Below are positions 25,243 to 36,508 of a DNA stretch of 38,162 nt, piece after piece; the stretch's first letter is position 1; every line of letters starts with the position of its first letter. The position numbers were made by a program, and so were the translations under genes. The DNA is taken from the NCBI GenBank assembly GCA_021846265.1, contig JAJZCF010000001.1:1-38162 (forward strand), given 5' to 3'. The DNA is from Actinomycetes bacterium (lineage in GTDB: Bacteria; Actinomycetota; Acidimicrobiia; Acidimicrobiales; Acidimicrobiaceae). The notes under the pieces were generated by a model that did not search any database, was not told where the DNA came from, and saw only the letters and a program-made list of their open reading frames with translations.

Positions 25243-27324
25243 GTGGGAAATATGTCGGCCGTCGAATCGACGGAGTTGAGTCAAAAGAGGGTCAAGCGGC
25301 GGACTCGCGCTTTAGGATTTGCGGCGGCGGCCCTGTTCGCGGGAATGTTGGCTCGTCTTTACTCTCTGCAGATTCTCCAGGCGCCGATCTATCAGGCGCA
25401 AGCGACCGCAAATCAGGTTCGGACCGTCTCTGTTGAGCCCCCCAGGGGACTAATTCTGGATAGAAATGGTCGAGTACTCGTTGGAAATAAGGTAGTAGAG
25501 GTGCTGGCGGTATCTCAGCATGCCGCAACGACCTACCCTAAGGTGATTCCCAACCTAGCAAAACTTCTCAAAGTTCCAGTGGCCCAGGTGACGCTGGCAC
25601 TGAATAATTCGCAGTTCAGCCCGTATGAGCCGACGCCAGTGGCCTTTGGGATTTCCAAGCAGATAGCGATATATGTCCAGGAGCATTCTAAGCAGTTTCC
25701 TGGAGTGATCACCGAACTAACGACTCAGCGCACCTACCCAGAGGGGTCGACTGCGGCGCAAGTGTTGGGGTATGTCGGTCAGATCAAGCCGAAACAACTT
25801 GTGAAACTAGCCCAAAAGGGATATACCGCTCAGTCTCAGATTGGCCTAGCTGGGGTCGAGGCGACCTACGAATCCTACCTAAGAGGAGTGCCGGGCCAAA
25901 CCAAACTCGAAGTCACCGCTTCGGGTGCGGTAGTCGGGACTCTGGGCGAAACGCCTGCTAAACCCGGGGGCAATTTAGTCCTCTCGATCGATACATCCCT
26001 CCAGAAGGTGGTCGAGCAGGCGCTAGGTGCTGAGATCAAGGCTCTTTCCCACACCTACGATCCGTACTTTCATACCTATCTACCCGAGCTCACAGGGGCT
26101 GCGGTTGTCGAGAATCCCAATACCGGGTCGGTGCTAGCGATGGCCTCCTTACCGTCCTACAATCCCTCGATCTGGGTCGGGGGGATATCGACTCAGAACT
26201 ACAACATCCTTACGAACCCCGCCAACAACGATCCTCTTCTAAATAGGGCTATTCAGGGCGAGTACACCCCCGGTTCGACCTTTAAGCTCGCAACCGCCTC
26301 GGCGGCTTTGAATTCGGGCCTCGTAACCCCTTATACCTTGATACACGACCCCGGGTACTTCGCTATTCCAGGCTGCACCGTCGGCAAATGCTCATTTCAC
26401 AACTCGGGTGGCGAGTCATTGGGAAACATTAACATTGTCACTGCCCTTTCAGCGTCGGACGACGTCTTTTTCTATACCCTGGGATACCGCTTTTACGCCG
26501 CTACCCAGCAGTACGGAAACACGCCGATTCAGAACATGGCCGCCGAGTATGGCTGGGGATCTCCGACGGGGATCAAGCTACCCGGAGAGGCTGCGGGCAT
26601 GGTCGACTCTCTGTCGCTGCGTCAGGAGCTTCATAAGCTCTACCCGCAGGCCTATCCCTATGCTAACTGGTATACCGCCGACCAACTGGAAATGGCTTTC
26701 GGCCAGGGAGAGACCTTGATAACACCGTTGCAGATGGCTAACGCTTATGCGACCTTCGCAAACGGTGGGACGAGGTACGTTCCACGAATTGCCGTGGGAG
26801 TCGTCAACGGACAAGGAAAGGTGATCGACAAGTTTCCCCCGAAGGTAGCGACTCACGTCAACTTGTCAGCGTATAACCATGCTGCGATGCTGGCTGGATT
26901 TGAAGGAGCGGTGTCAGGACCGCTTGGTACTGCGTCTGGAGCTTTTCAGGGATTTCCCTTCAACAAGTTTCCTTTAGCCGGAAAGACTGGAACCGCATCG
27001 GTACAGGGGCTAAACCCAAACTCTTGGTTTGTAGCATTTGGACCCGTCCAATCCCCGCAATATGTTGTAGCGGTCGTTATAAAGGAGGGCGGTTTCGGTG
27101 CCTCCGCTGCCGCACCGGTTGCAAGGAAGATTTTTGAGTACCTGATGGCCCATCCTGTCGGACCGGTAAAGTTCGGGGTGGGGCACCTCGCCGCTGGCAG
27201 CATTGCCGCCATTGGCAAAAATGGCCAGATCACCTCCACTACTACTACCACTACTTCAGTTCCTGGTTCCAAGTCGACTCCGTCAGGGAGCACCACAACT
27301 ACGGCGGCAAAAGCCGCTGGTTGA
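25243..27324 (+). CDS. mrdA: penicillin-binding protein 2 (elongasome transpeptidase)
   Basis: The 693-residue class B PBP has a GTG start with GGAGG seven bases upstream. A membrane anchor lies at about residues 25-47 and the PBP dimerisation domain at about 60-220. The transpeptidase domain has SxxK in PGSTFK (near residue 345), a second motif region around SASDD, and KTGT in AGKTGTAS near residue 580. The C-terminus is a Thr/Ser-rich low-complexity tail (about residues 668-693), probably extracellular. It cross-links peptidoglycan during lateral growth. rodA, its glycosyltransferase partner, does not follow, unlike in Streptomyces; a terminator does. Confidence 0.95.
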   Translation: MGNMSAVESTELSQKRVKRRTRALGFAAAALFAGMLARLYSLQILQAPIYQAQATANQVRTVSVEPPRGLILDRNGRVLVGNKVVEVLAVSQHAATTYPKVIPNLAKLLKVPVAQVTLALNNSQFSPYEPTPVAFGISKQIAIYVQEHSKQFPGVITELTTQRTYPEGSTAAQVLGYVGQIKPKQLVKLAQKGYTAQSQIGLAGVEATYESYLRGVPGQTKLEVTASGAVVGTLGETPAKPGGNLVLSIDTSLQKVVEQALGAEIKALSHTYDPYFHTYLPELTGAAVVENPNTGSVLAMASLPSYNPSIWVGGISTQNYNILTNPANNDPLLNRAIQGEYTPGSTFKLATASAALNSGLVTPYTLIHDPGYFAIPGCTVGKCSFHNSGGESLGNINIVTALSASDDVFFYTLGYRFYAATQQYGNTPIQNMAAEYGWGSPTGIKLPGEAAGMVDSLSLRQELHKLYPQAYPYANWYTADQLEMAFGQGETLITPLQMANAYATFANGGTRYVPRIAVGVVNGQGKVIDKFPPKVATHVNLSAYNHAAMLAGFEGAVSGPLGTASGAFQGFPFNKFPLAGKTGTASVQGLNPNSWFVAFGPVQSPQYVVAVVIKEGGFGASAAAPVARKIFEYLMAHPVGPVKFGVGHLAAGSIAAIGKNGQITSTTTTTTSVPGSKSTPSGSTTTTAAKAAG

Positions 27325-27375
27325 CCCGAGCAGAAAAGGTTCACCGCTCGGCGCCGCATAATTCTTCAACGACTG

Positions 27376-27415
27376 TTCGCTAAGGTGGGCTTTTCGGTTC
27401 ATAGCGAAGTTTTTT
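27376..27415 (+). terminator. rho-independent terminator after pbp2
   Basis: TTCGCTA (27376-27382) pairs with TAGCGAA (27402-27408); the 19-base loop is followed by G and six T residues (27410-27415). It closes the mreBCD-pbp2 operon 50 bases after its stop. The rest of 27325-27717 holds no certain gene. A 128-residue frame (27432-27818) with one hydrophobic helix overlaps the RNase gene and has no ribosome site. Confidence 0.55.
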
Positions 27416-27717
27416 GGGTTAGGCTGTCGTTATGTCGTTCGCTGGCTATATTTCATGGATTGCTGGCATGTCCGTTTTGGTTTTGGCCGCCCTCTCTCAC
27501 GGGCGTAATTTTGTGAACCCATTGGACGAGAACGACCGTAAATTTGAAATTGCCCTTCCGGATAGGGATTTGATAGAGCTTTCCTCTACTTGTCCGGTGG
27601 GCCCTGCGGCGGCTGCCGTTTCCGATTTTGGCCCTTCTTGGAAAGGGAGCAGTCTTGGATTTTCCGGTTTTTCGGCCGGACGCAAGCCTCCGCACACAGC
27701 GGAAAGGTCTCACACAG

Positions 27718-29838
27718 ATGTCACAACAGGAATTCCCTCAGACACCGCCGGGCGGCGATGCCAAGGCCGACGCGACAGAGTCGCGTCCTGCCCAGTCTCA
27801 AGGTCAGCCCAGATCTAACTCCAGACGGCGACCACCGACGAGGCGGCCGACTAGATCGAAAGCGCAGGAGGAGTCTAGCGAGCCGTCCGAAGGTCTAAAA
27901 GTTATTCCAGAGGTACCCGTTGAGGAGCGGACAAAGTCGGCTACGTTCGAGCTTCCACCTCCGCTTAAGGCCTACACCCAGGATGCCAAGGGACGACAAG
28001 GCGAACCTAAAAGGCCTATGCCCAGAAGTGTTCCTCCGAAGGTTGAGCCATCTAAGGAGACGGAGTCTTCTGCAAAGCCTTCCCAAGGAGACGTAACTCC
28101 TAGTCAAGGCAGTCCAAATCCACAGAAATCGTTCGCGAGACCTTCGATGACCCCTAAAGCGAGCGATACTCCGGTGGGAGGTTCCGCTGGGGCCGAAACC
28201 CGAGAGCCACCTCAGGCTGCGAAGTCGTCTGGTTATCTGTCTCGCTTAAAGACCCCGAAGATCCCGTTACGCCCGAAGGTGGGGGATGTCATCCCGGTGG
28301 AGGAGGTAGAGAAGCTCCGCCAGCTCCACCAGCACGACATCGCCGAGAAGCCCAAAGTCGCCTCGGAGCCGGCTAAACCGGCGCAGCCTTCGCAAAGGCG
28401 GAAAAAGCGTTACGGTCGCTCTAAGAATGAGCGTGACAAGCTCCTAGCTCAGGGTCCGGTCGTCTACAGCGTCCCTGACCAGCTGGCGGATGCAATTGAA
28501 TTCGGCTCGCAGTCTGACCGCAGGGCTAACCAGCGGGTTGGTCGTCAGCGTAATGGCCGGCCAGTCGGCCGGTATCTTATGTGTGTTCAGCTCCGCGACG
28601 ACGTCACCCAAATCGCGATTCTCGAGGGCCGAACTCTCATCGAGCACTACGTGGCCCGAGAGTCAGACAACCAGTACAGCATCGACGGGAATATTTACCT
28701 TGGTCGTGTAACTAACGTCCTACCTGGGATGGAAGCCGCCTTTGTCGATATTGGGACCTCCAAGAACGCCGTTTTATACCGGGGTGATGTCAGATTCGAG
28801 CGCGACGATATCGAAGTTGGCGATCGTAATGTAAGGATCGAACAGCTCCTTAGGCCGAGGCAGACCGTGATCTGCCAGGTGACGAAGAACCCAATCGGGT
28901 CCAAGGGAGCCCGCCTTACCCAAGAGGTATCGTTGCCGGGACGTTTCGTGGTGCTAATACCCAACTCCAACAGTTACGGGATTTCGAAGAGACTACCAGA
29001 CGACGAACGGAAACGCCTTCGCAAGATTCTCGACGACGTCAAGCCCGAGGGTTTTGGCGTTATCGTTCGCACAGCGGCGGAAGGTTCTTCGCCAGACGAG
29101 CTCCGGCGCGACGTGGCGAGGCTGAAGGAGATCTGGGACAAGATAGAGACCAGGGCTCGTTTGGCACATGCCCCGACCCTCCTCTACCGAGAGCCGCAGG
29201 TTGCGCTTAGGGTCGTCAGGGAAGAGTTCAACCGCAACTACCGAGGAATCGTAATTGACGATTTCGAGCTCTATGAAGAGGTCGTAAGCTACGTGTCTGC
29301 GATCTCTCCTGAGTTGGCTGACAGGGTGGAGTACTATGACAACTCCACGACGCAGATCCCGGTATTTGAGTCCTATCATGTTCACGAACAGCTTCATAAG
29401 GCTTTAGAGAGAAAAGTCTGGCTTCCCTCGGGCGGATCTATCGTTATCGACCGGGCGGAAGCCCTGACGGTTATCGACGTAAATACGGGTAAGAACGTGG
29501 GAACCGTCTCTTTGGAAGAGACTATTCATAGGAATAACCTTGAAGCGGTCGAAGAGATTGCGCGGCAACTGCGCCTCCGTGACATCGGCGGGATTATAGT
29601 GATCGACTTCATCGATATGTTGATCAAAGAAAATCGTGAAGACGTGATGCGCGCTTTTAGGGCCGCCTTGGCTAGGGATAAGACCAAGACTCACGTATAT
29701 GACATGAGCCAGCTGGGGCTGGTAGAAATGACCCGTCAGCGGGTTTCAGAAGGATTGGTTGAAGCTTTTTCGGAAAACTGCCCAAACTGTGGCGGTAGAG
29801 GAATCATCTTTGATCAGGTATTGCTCAGAGACGTATAG
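27718..29838 (+). CDS. rne: ribonuclease E/G
   Basis: The start is ATG 27718 (MSQQEFPQTPPGG); the frame is open 90 bases upstream, but that stretch lacks a site. The first 200 residues are a disordered Pro/Lys/Ser-rich extension with basic patches, as in actinobacterial RNase E. An S1 domain is near residues 320-390 (YLGRVTNVLPGMEAAFVDIG). The catalytic DNase-I-like part follows, with its metal Asp in VIDVNTGKN and again in IVIDFIDM, then the zinc-link CPNCGG near residue 687. It lacks a C-terminal scaffold. It processes rRNA and starts mRNA decay. rplU follows 12 bases later. Confidence 0.95.
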   Translation: MSQQEFPQTPPGGDAKADATESRPAQSQGQPRSNSRRRPPTRRPTRSKAQEESSEPSEGLKVIPEVPVEERTKSATFELPPPLKAYTQDAKGRQGEPKRPMPRSVPPKVEPSKETESSAKPSQGDVTPSQGSPNPQKSFARPSMTPKASDTPVGGSAGAETREPPQAAKSSGYLSRLKTPKIPLRPKVGDVIPVEEVEKLRQLHQHDIAEKPKVASEPAKPAQPSQRRKKRYGRSKNERDKLLAQGPVVYSVPDQLADAIEFGSQSDRRANQRVGRQRNGRPVGRYLMCVQLRDDVTQIAILEGRTLIEHYVARESDNQYSIDGNIYLGRVTNVLPGMEAAFVDIGTSKNAVLYRGDVRFERDDIEVGDRNVRIEQLLRPRQTVICQVTKNPIGSKGARLTQEVSLPGRFVVLIPNSNSYGISKRLPDDERKRLRKILDDVKPEGFGVIVRTAAEGSSPDELRRDVARLKEIWDKIETRARLAHAPTLLYREPQVALRVVREEFNRNYRGIVIDDFELYEEVVSYVSAISPELADRVEYYDNSTTQIPVFESYHVHEQLHKALERKVWLPSGGSIVIDRAEALTVIDVNTGKNVGTVSLEETIHRNNLEAVEEIARQLRLRDIGGIIVIDFIDMLIKENREDVMRAFRAALARDKTKTHVYDMSQLGLVEMTRQRVSEGLVEAFSENCPNCGGRGIIFDQVLLRDV

Positions 29839-29850
29839 GATGGTTGGGCT

Positions 29851-30159
29851 ATGTACGCAATCATAAGTACCGGTGGAAAACAAGAGCGAGTCGAAGAAGG
29901 CTCGGTAGTGGCGGTGGAGCTTTTGGGCACCTCCGATGGTGCCGAGGTTAATTTCACTCCCGTCTTGGTAGTTGATGGAGATCGCGTGCTGTCAAAACCA
30001 GCAGACTTGGCCGGAACTTCGGTCACTGCGGTGGTCGTAGGCGAAGCTAAAGGACCGAAAATTATCGGTTTCAAGTACAAGTCTAAGGCCAACCAGCGCA
30101 AGCGTTGGGGACACAGACAGCATTATTCGGTGATCAAAGTCACCTCCATTTCCGCGTAA
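29851..30159 (+). CDS. rplU: 50S ribosomal protein L21
   Basis: At 102 residues with [20 protein letters not shown] at the N-terminus and [20 protein letters not shown] at the C-terminus, it is an unmistakable L21. It starts 12 bases after the RNase E/G stop and is followed 43 bases later by rpmA. The RNase-L21-L27-Obg order is conserved in many bacteria. Confidence 0.98.
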   Translation: MYAIISTGGKQERVEEGSVVAVELLGTSDGAEVNFTPVLVVDGDRVLSKPADLAGTSVTAVVVGEAKGPKIIGFKYKSKANQRKRWGHRQHYSVIKVTSISA

Positions 30160-30202
30160 GTTAGAGTTTTTTCGGGTTGTACCCGTATTTTTAGGGAGTG
30201 AG

Positions 30203-30463
30203 ATGTCTAAGACGAAGGGCGGAGGTTCCACTAGGAACGGCCGCGATTCAAATGCTCAGAGATTAGGCGTCAAGGTTTTTGATGGGACCGAGGTAAGGGC
30301 CGGAGCGATCATCGTTCGCCAGAGGGGAACAAAGTTCCACCCTGGCATTAATGTGGGTCGTGGTGGGGACGATACTTTGTTCGCAACCGCGCCGGGGAAG
30401 GTCAAGTTTGGATCCCGCAGGGGTCGCAAGCTTGTCGACATCGTTTCCGATTCGCAGGCCTGA
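30203..30463 (+). CDS. rpmA: 50S ribosomal protein L27
   Basis: At 86 residues, it opens [20 protein letters not shown], the tail that reaches the peptidyl-transferase centre. [11 protein letters not shown] is the family signature. There is no N-terminal propeptide of the kind found in Firmicutes. A GGGAG lies seven bases before ATG. It sits 54 bases before obg. Confidence 0.98.
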   Translation: MSKTKGGGSTRNGRDSNAQRLGVKVFDGTEVRAGAIIVRQRGTKFHPGINVGRGGDDTLFATAPGKVKFGSRRGRKLVDIVSDSQA

Positions 30464-30466
30464 CTA

Positions 30467-31820
<1,354 letters not shown>

Positions 31821-31821
<1 letters not shown>

Positions 31822-32918
31822 TGAAGGTCGTGGTCAAGCTCGGGTCGTCTTCTGTGACCAATGAGCATGGCGGTACTAGCCTCGGGCTGTTGGACCGAGT
31901 GGCCGGAGAGATTTCCGAGTTGAGCTCTCTCGGAAACCAGTTCGTGCTAGTGACTTCCGGGGCCATTGCCGCCGGGCTATTTGAGCTTGGTTTTGGCTCG
32001 AATCGGCCGAACGACGTCGCTGTATTGCAGGCGGCGTCTGCCGTTGGGCAGGGTCGACTTATCGAAGCTTACCGAATGCTTTTTGCTCAGCGGAGTCTGA
32101 AAGTTGGTCAGGTCCTTTTGGACCCTGGGGACTTCTCGGATAGAAGGCAATACCTGCGGGCGAGGCAGACGATTTCGGAGCTTTGGAACTTAGGCGCAAT
32201 TCCGGTGGTCAATGAGAACGATGCCATCGCTGTTGATGAGATCCGATTTGGTGACAATGACCGACTAGCGGCTTTGACGGCAAATCTCGTCGGAGCCGAC
32301 CTTTTGATCCTCCTCACTGATCAGGCGGGCGTCTATACCGGTGATCCAAGGAGGGACGAGGAAGCTTCGCTGATCGAGGTGATATCTGAGATAGACCACC
32401 GAGTGGCCGACTACGGCGGAGGAGCCGGGACGACACGGGGGACTGGCGGGATGAGTTCCAAGCTTCAGGCCGCAAAGATGGCGTCATTTTCAGGTGTTAC
32501 AACGGTGATCGCCGCCGCAGAGAGGCGTTCAGTAATAATCGACGCAGTGAAAAAGTCGCCGGCCGGTGTCGGAACTTTGATTAAGGCTCGGGACGCTCAC
32601 TTACCCGCAAGGAAGCTCTGGATAGCCTTCGCAACAGTTTCGGAGGGGGTAGTTGTCGTAGATGAGGGAGCGAGAAGAGCATTAGAGCTCAATTCGAAAT
32701 CTCTTCTGCCGGCGGGTATTCGATCCGTGGAAGGCGACTTCTTTTCTGGTGCAGCAGCTTCGATCGCCGATGAGAGCGGCGAGGTTTTCGCCAAGGGGAT
32801 AGTGAAGCGGGATTCCACTTCCATTAGAGAGATTATGGGTCGCAAAAGTTCAGAGCTAGGCGATGACGGATCCAGCGAGGTTGTCCATCGTGATGACCTG
32901 GTGCTACTGCGGGCCTGA
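31821..32918 (+). CDS. proB: glutamate 5-kinase
   Basis: The 365-residue protein has an amino-acid kinase domain (VVVKLGSSSVT, then VNENDAIAVDEIRFGDND) and a C-terminal PUA domain (about residues 275-360). It phosphorylates L-glutamate in the first step of proline synthesis and is normally inhibited by proline. The GTG start overlaps the obg stop codon. proA follows 36 bases later and may also have its own promoter (TATAGG just before its ATG). Confidence 0.97.
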
Positions 32919-32954
32919 GTAACTTTAGAGCCGTAAAGACTATAGGCTCTTTGG

Positions 32955-34208
32955 ATGGATCAAATTTCAAATCCCGCCCTTTTAGAGCAGGCGGAGAGGG
33001 CTAAGAGAGCCTCCAGAGTACTCTTCTCTTCGACCGCAGCGGTAAGAAATGACGCCCTGGGGTACATCTCAGAGTCGATCTTGAACTCTAAAGAGTCGAT
33101 ACTCGAGGCCAACGTCAAAGACCTCGAAGCTGCCTCCGCAGCGAAAATGCCTCCAACCCAGATGGATCGGCTCCGCCTCGACTCAAAGCGAATCGACTCG
33201 ATGGCCCTTGGAGTCAGGGACGTGCAGAAGCTCCCCGAGATTGTGGGAAACGTACAAGATGGCTGGGTACGACCGAATGGACTCAGGGTAAAAAGGGTGA
33301 GAGTCCCGCTCGGACTAGTGGGCATCATCTACGAGAATCGTCCAAATGTGACCTCCGATGCAGCGGCCCTGTGTCTGAAAAGCGCCAATGCCACAATGCT
33401 CCGAGGTTCTTCCTCGGCCTACCATTCCAACTTAGCGATCTGCGATCTGATCGCTGATTCGCTTGAAAAGGCCGGATTACCCCGTGATGCGGTGAGCCTC
33501 GTGAAAGATACAAGGAGGGAATCCGCAATCGACTTCATGCGCCTAGAGGGTTTCATTGACTGCCTGATCCCAAGGGGCGGCAAGTCTTTGATCAGGGCGA
33601 TCAAAGAGAATGCTACGGTTCCTTATATTGTCGACGGTGACGGCAATTGCCATATCTACGTTGATCAGCACGCCGATTTAAAGATGGCGAGTTCGATTGT
33701 GGTCAACGCAAAATGTCAAAGACCCGGCGTATGCAATGCCGCCGAGTCGCTAATCGTCCACACAAAGGTGGCGGAACAGTTTCTTTCTATGCTTCGGTTG
33801 GATCTCGTGGGAGTGGAGGTGAGGGGGGACGAGCGCACGCTCGAATACTACCCGGGATCGGTGTTAGCCACCGAAGAGGATTATGCGACTGAATTCTTGG
33901 ATCTCATCCTCTCCGTCAAGGTGGTCGACTCGATCGAAGAGGCGACTGCACACATTCAAAGGTACGGTAGCGGCCACTCCGAAGCGATAGTGACTTCCGA
34001 CATCTCTAGCGCAAACTTCTTTGTCGCAAACGTTGATTCGGCGGCAGTTCTGGTAAATGCGTCTACGAGGTTCGTCGATGGCGGAGAAGTCGGTTTCGGA
34101 GCGGAGATCGGCATCTCGACTCAGAAGCTCCATGCGAGGGGTCCAATGGGATTAGAGGCGTTGACGACCCTTCGATTTGTAATTGAGGGAGAGGGGCAGG
34201 TCAGATAG
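32955..34208 (+). CDS. proA: gamma-glutamyl phosphate reductase
   Basis: The 417-residue aldehyde-dehydrogenase-fold enzyme contains GLVGIIYENRPNVTSDAAAL for the nucleotide site and NAKCQRPGVCNAAES with the catalytic Cys (the PGVC Cys). It makes glutamate-5-semialdehyde with NADPH. ATG 32955 follows TATAGG at about eight bases, suggesting a nearly leaderless transcript. Its TAG overlaps the GTG of the MoxR-like gene by one base, so that gene is translated in step with proline synthesis. Confidence 0.97.
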   Translation: MDQISNPALLEQAERAKRASRVLFSSTAAVRNDALGYISESILNSKESILEANVKDLEAASAAKMPPTQMDRLRLDSKRIDSMALGVRDVQKLPEIVGNVQDGWVRPNGLRVKRVRVPLGLVGIIYENRPNVTSDAAALCLKSANATMLRGSSSAYHSNLAICDLIADSLEKAGLPRDAVSLVKDTRRESAIDFMRLEGFIDCLIPRGGKSLIRAIKENATVPYIVDGDGNCHIYVDQHADLKMASSIVVNAKCQRPGVCNAAESLIVHTKVAEQFLSMLRLDLVGVEVRGDERTLEYYPGSVLATEEDYATEFLDLILSVKVVDSIEEATAHIQRYGSGHSEAIVTSDISSANFFVANVDSAAVLVNASTRFVDGGEVGFGAEIGISTQKLHARGPMGLEALTTLRFVIEGEGQVR

Positions 34209-35122
34209 TGATTAGAAACGACTGGAGGGACCACGAGAGGCTTCAGGGCATCGAAGTGGTAGCCGATTCACTGCGAACGGTAGGGTACCTTCCCTCCCGA
34301 CAGATTGCTACGACTGTATACCTCGCGGCTCGCCTCGCCAAACCTATTCTGGTTGAAGGTCCCGCTGGCACGGGCAAGACTGAACTTGCCAAGGCAGTAG
34401 CTAGCTTTGCCCAGGCTGAACTGATCCGACTCCAGTGCTACGAGGGACTAGACGAATCGAAAGCCCTCTACGAGTGGAACTACCGAAAGCAGCTCTTGCG
34501 AATTCAAGCCGACGGTGCGGCCGTTGAGGGACTAGAACAAAAAGGCGGTTGGTCCAAGGTCGGCCAGGACATCTTCGACGAGGAGTTCCTTCTGGAACGT
34601 CCACTTTTGCATGCCATTCGATCCCGGGAATCCTCGGTGCTTCTCGTCGACGAAGTGGATCGGATGGAGGTTGAGACCGAGGCCCTCCTCCTCGAGATAC
34701 TTTCGGATTTTCAAGTTAGCGTCCCCGAGCTAGGCACCATAGTGGCCGAGAGCCTGCCGCTGGTCTTTTTGACCTCGAATGGTACGCGGGATCTATCTGA
34801 GGCGTTGAAGAGACGGTGCCTCTTTTTATATATCGATTATCCAACGCAGGAGCGAGAGCTGGAGATCCTCTCCGCCAAGGTCCCGGGGTTGAACTCAAAG
34901 CTGGCGAAGCAGATCGTGGGATTTGTAGCCGGCCTTCGGAGCCTCGATCTCAAGAAGTCTCCATCGATATCAGAGAGCCTCGATTGGACTAGAGCCTTGC
35001 TGGAGATGGGAATTGTAACCCTCGAGGACTCATCTGTTCCAGACACCCTGCACCTTTTGCTAAAGTACAGGACCGACGTAGAGGCGGGGATCAAGGAACT
35101 GACCTCTTCGGATCGCGGCTAG
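34208..35122 (+). CDS. MoxR-family AAA+ ATPase (CoxD-like)
   Basis: The 304-residue protein has Walker A GPAGTGKTE near residue 54, Walker B SVLLVDEVD and sensor-1 LTSNGTRDL, the MoxR layout. Related CoxD and NorQ proteins work with a VWA partner to remodel or load metal into oxidoreductases. Here the VWA protein is encoded six bases downstream. No oxidoreductase is adjacent, so the client is unknown. The GTG start overlaps proA. In most actinobacteria nadD or other genes follow proA, so this position is distinctive. Confidence 0.88.
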   Translation: MIRNDWRDHERLQGIEVVADSLRTVGYLPSRQIATTVYLAARLAKPILVEGPAGTGKTELAKAVASFAQAELIRLQCYEGLDESKALYEWNYRKQLLRIQADGAAVEGLEQKGGWSKVGQDIFDEEFLLERPLLHAIRSRESSVLLVDEVDRMEVETEALLLEILSDFQVSVPELGTIVAESLPLVFLTSNGTRDLSEALKRRCLFLYIDYPTQERELEILSAKVPGLNSKLAKQIVGFVAGLRSLDLKKSPSISESLDWTRALLEMGIVTLEDSSVPDTLHLLLKYRTDVEAGIKELTSSDRG

Positions 35123-35128
35123 AGCTCC

Positions 35129-36496
35129 ATGCTCGAACTTCTTGTCGGCTTTGCCACTGCACTTCGGGCGTCGGGAATCTCATGTTCTCAGTCGGAGCTG
35201 ATTGACGCTTCGCAGATTTTGGGTGAAATAGATTTCTTGAATCGAGACGAGTTGAGGGACTCCCTAAGGAGCGCGATGGTAAAGGACCCATTGCACATCG
35301 AAGCATTTGACCGTCTTTTTGACGTATTTTTCAGCCTAAGGAGCTTCGACTCAGCGGAGTCAGAGGACGATCCCGGAAACCCTAAAGAGGGGGATTACCA
35401 GGACGACATCGATCTTACGGATTTTTTGGCCAAAGCCCTCCTGCAAAACGATCGTGATAAGTTGTCCCGCTACGTCCGCCAGGCGGTAAGTAGATTTGGG
35501 GGAATAGAAAAGGGAAGGGCGGTAAGCGGGCTTTACTACGCCTATCGAACCCTGCGCCAGATCGATCTGGATCGGCTCTTGGCGCTACTGGAGGGAGCAC
35601 TTGACCTTGAGTCTGGGTCGGACTTTGATAGGAAGCTTCACAAGTTAGATGCAAAAAGACTGATCGATTTGCTCAAGGCCCAGGTGACCAAGGAGGTGAC
35701 CGAGCTACTCGTCGAGGATCGTGGACCCGTTGCCGTAGCAAAGACTTTGGCGGTTACTTTGCCAGAGGATATCGAGATCGTCAGGGCCTCTCGGGAAGAG
35801 TTAGCTCGTATGCAAAGAACTGTCGAACCGCTGGCTAGAAAGCTCGCTGCGAGGCTCGCACAGAAGCACAGAAGTCAGAATAGGGGCCAAGTCGACATGA
35901 GAAAGACTATGAGGGCGTCTCTTAGCTACGGTGGAACTCCTGTCGAACTTGTTACCAAACCTCCTAGGCCACATAAACCAGAGATATTTTTGGTCACCGA
36001 CGTATCTGGGTCGGTAGCCAGCTTCTCAAGGTTTACGATGCAGTTGGTTTTCGCAATGAGCTCGCAATTCTCCAAGGTTCGTTCCTTCGCTTTTATCGAT
36101 GAGGTTGACGAGGTCACGAGTTACTTCAACTCAGCCAGCGATATCAACGAAGCAATGAGATTGGTCAACACCCAAGCGAAGGTTGTCTGGCTGGACGGAC
36201 ACTCAGATTACGGCAGGTGCCTGGAAAGCTTTTGGGAAAGATACCATTCGGACCTGACTAGAAGGTCGAGCGTTATTATCTGTGGAGACGCAAGAAATAA
36301 CTACCATTCGGCCAAGCCAGAAGTTCTAAAACTTATCAAAGGGGCGTCCAAGCACCTGTACTGGCTGAATCCAGAACCCCATGCCTACTGGAACAGCGGC
36401 GACTCGGTCATTTCTAGCTATGCACAGTACTGCGACGGGGTATATGAAGTCAGGTCTCTTCGCCACCTCGAGCGGTTCATCACCGAAGCTATTTGA
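35129..36496 (+). CDS. VWA-domain protein (CoxE-like)
   Basis: The 455-residue protein has an all-helical N-terminal half and a VWA domain at about residues 280-450. The MIDAS motif is DVSGSVASF; further metal contacts are DGHSDYG and ICGDARNNY. YWLNPEPHAYWNSGDSV is typical of CoxE proteins. With the MoxR ATPase it probably forms a two-part metallo-chaperone or remodelling machine. ATG 35129 is six bases after the moxR stop. The histidine phosphatase follows 12 bases later. Confidence 0.88.
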   Translation: MLELLVGFATALRASGISCSQSELIDASQILGEIDFLNRDELRDSLRSAMVKDPLHIEAFDRLFDVFFSLRSFDSAESEDDPGNPKEGDYQDDIDLTDFLAKALLQNDRDKLSRYVRQAVSRFGGIEKGRAVSGLYYAYRTLRQIDLDRLLALLEGALDLESGSDFDRKLHKLDAKRLIDLLKAQVTKEVTELLVEDRGPVAVAKTLAVTLPEDIEIVRASREELARMQRTVEPLARKLAARLAQKHRSQNRGQVDMRKTMRASLSYGGTPVELVTKPPRPHKPEIFLVTDVSGSVASFSRFTMQLVFAMSSQFSKVRSFAFIDEVDEVTSYFNSASDINEAMRLVNTQAKVVWLDGHSDYGRCLESFWERYHSDLTRRSSVIICGDARNNYHSAKPEVLKLIKGASKHLYWLNPEPHAYWNSGDSVISSYAQYCDGVYEVRSLRHLERFITEAI

Positions 36497-36508
36497 TCGG
36501 GGCCGCCG

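Noticed and set aside
27432-27818. 128-residue ORF with one hydrophobic helix before the RNase gene
   Set aside because: No ribosome site, overlaps the RNase E/G start by 100 bases in another frame and its C-terminal half is clearly a shadow of that gene; only the first 60 residues could be real.
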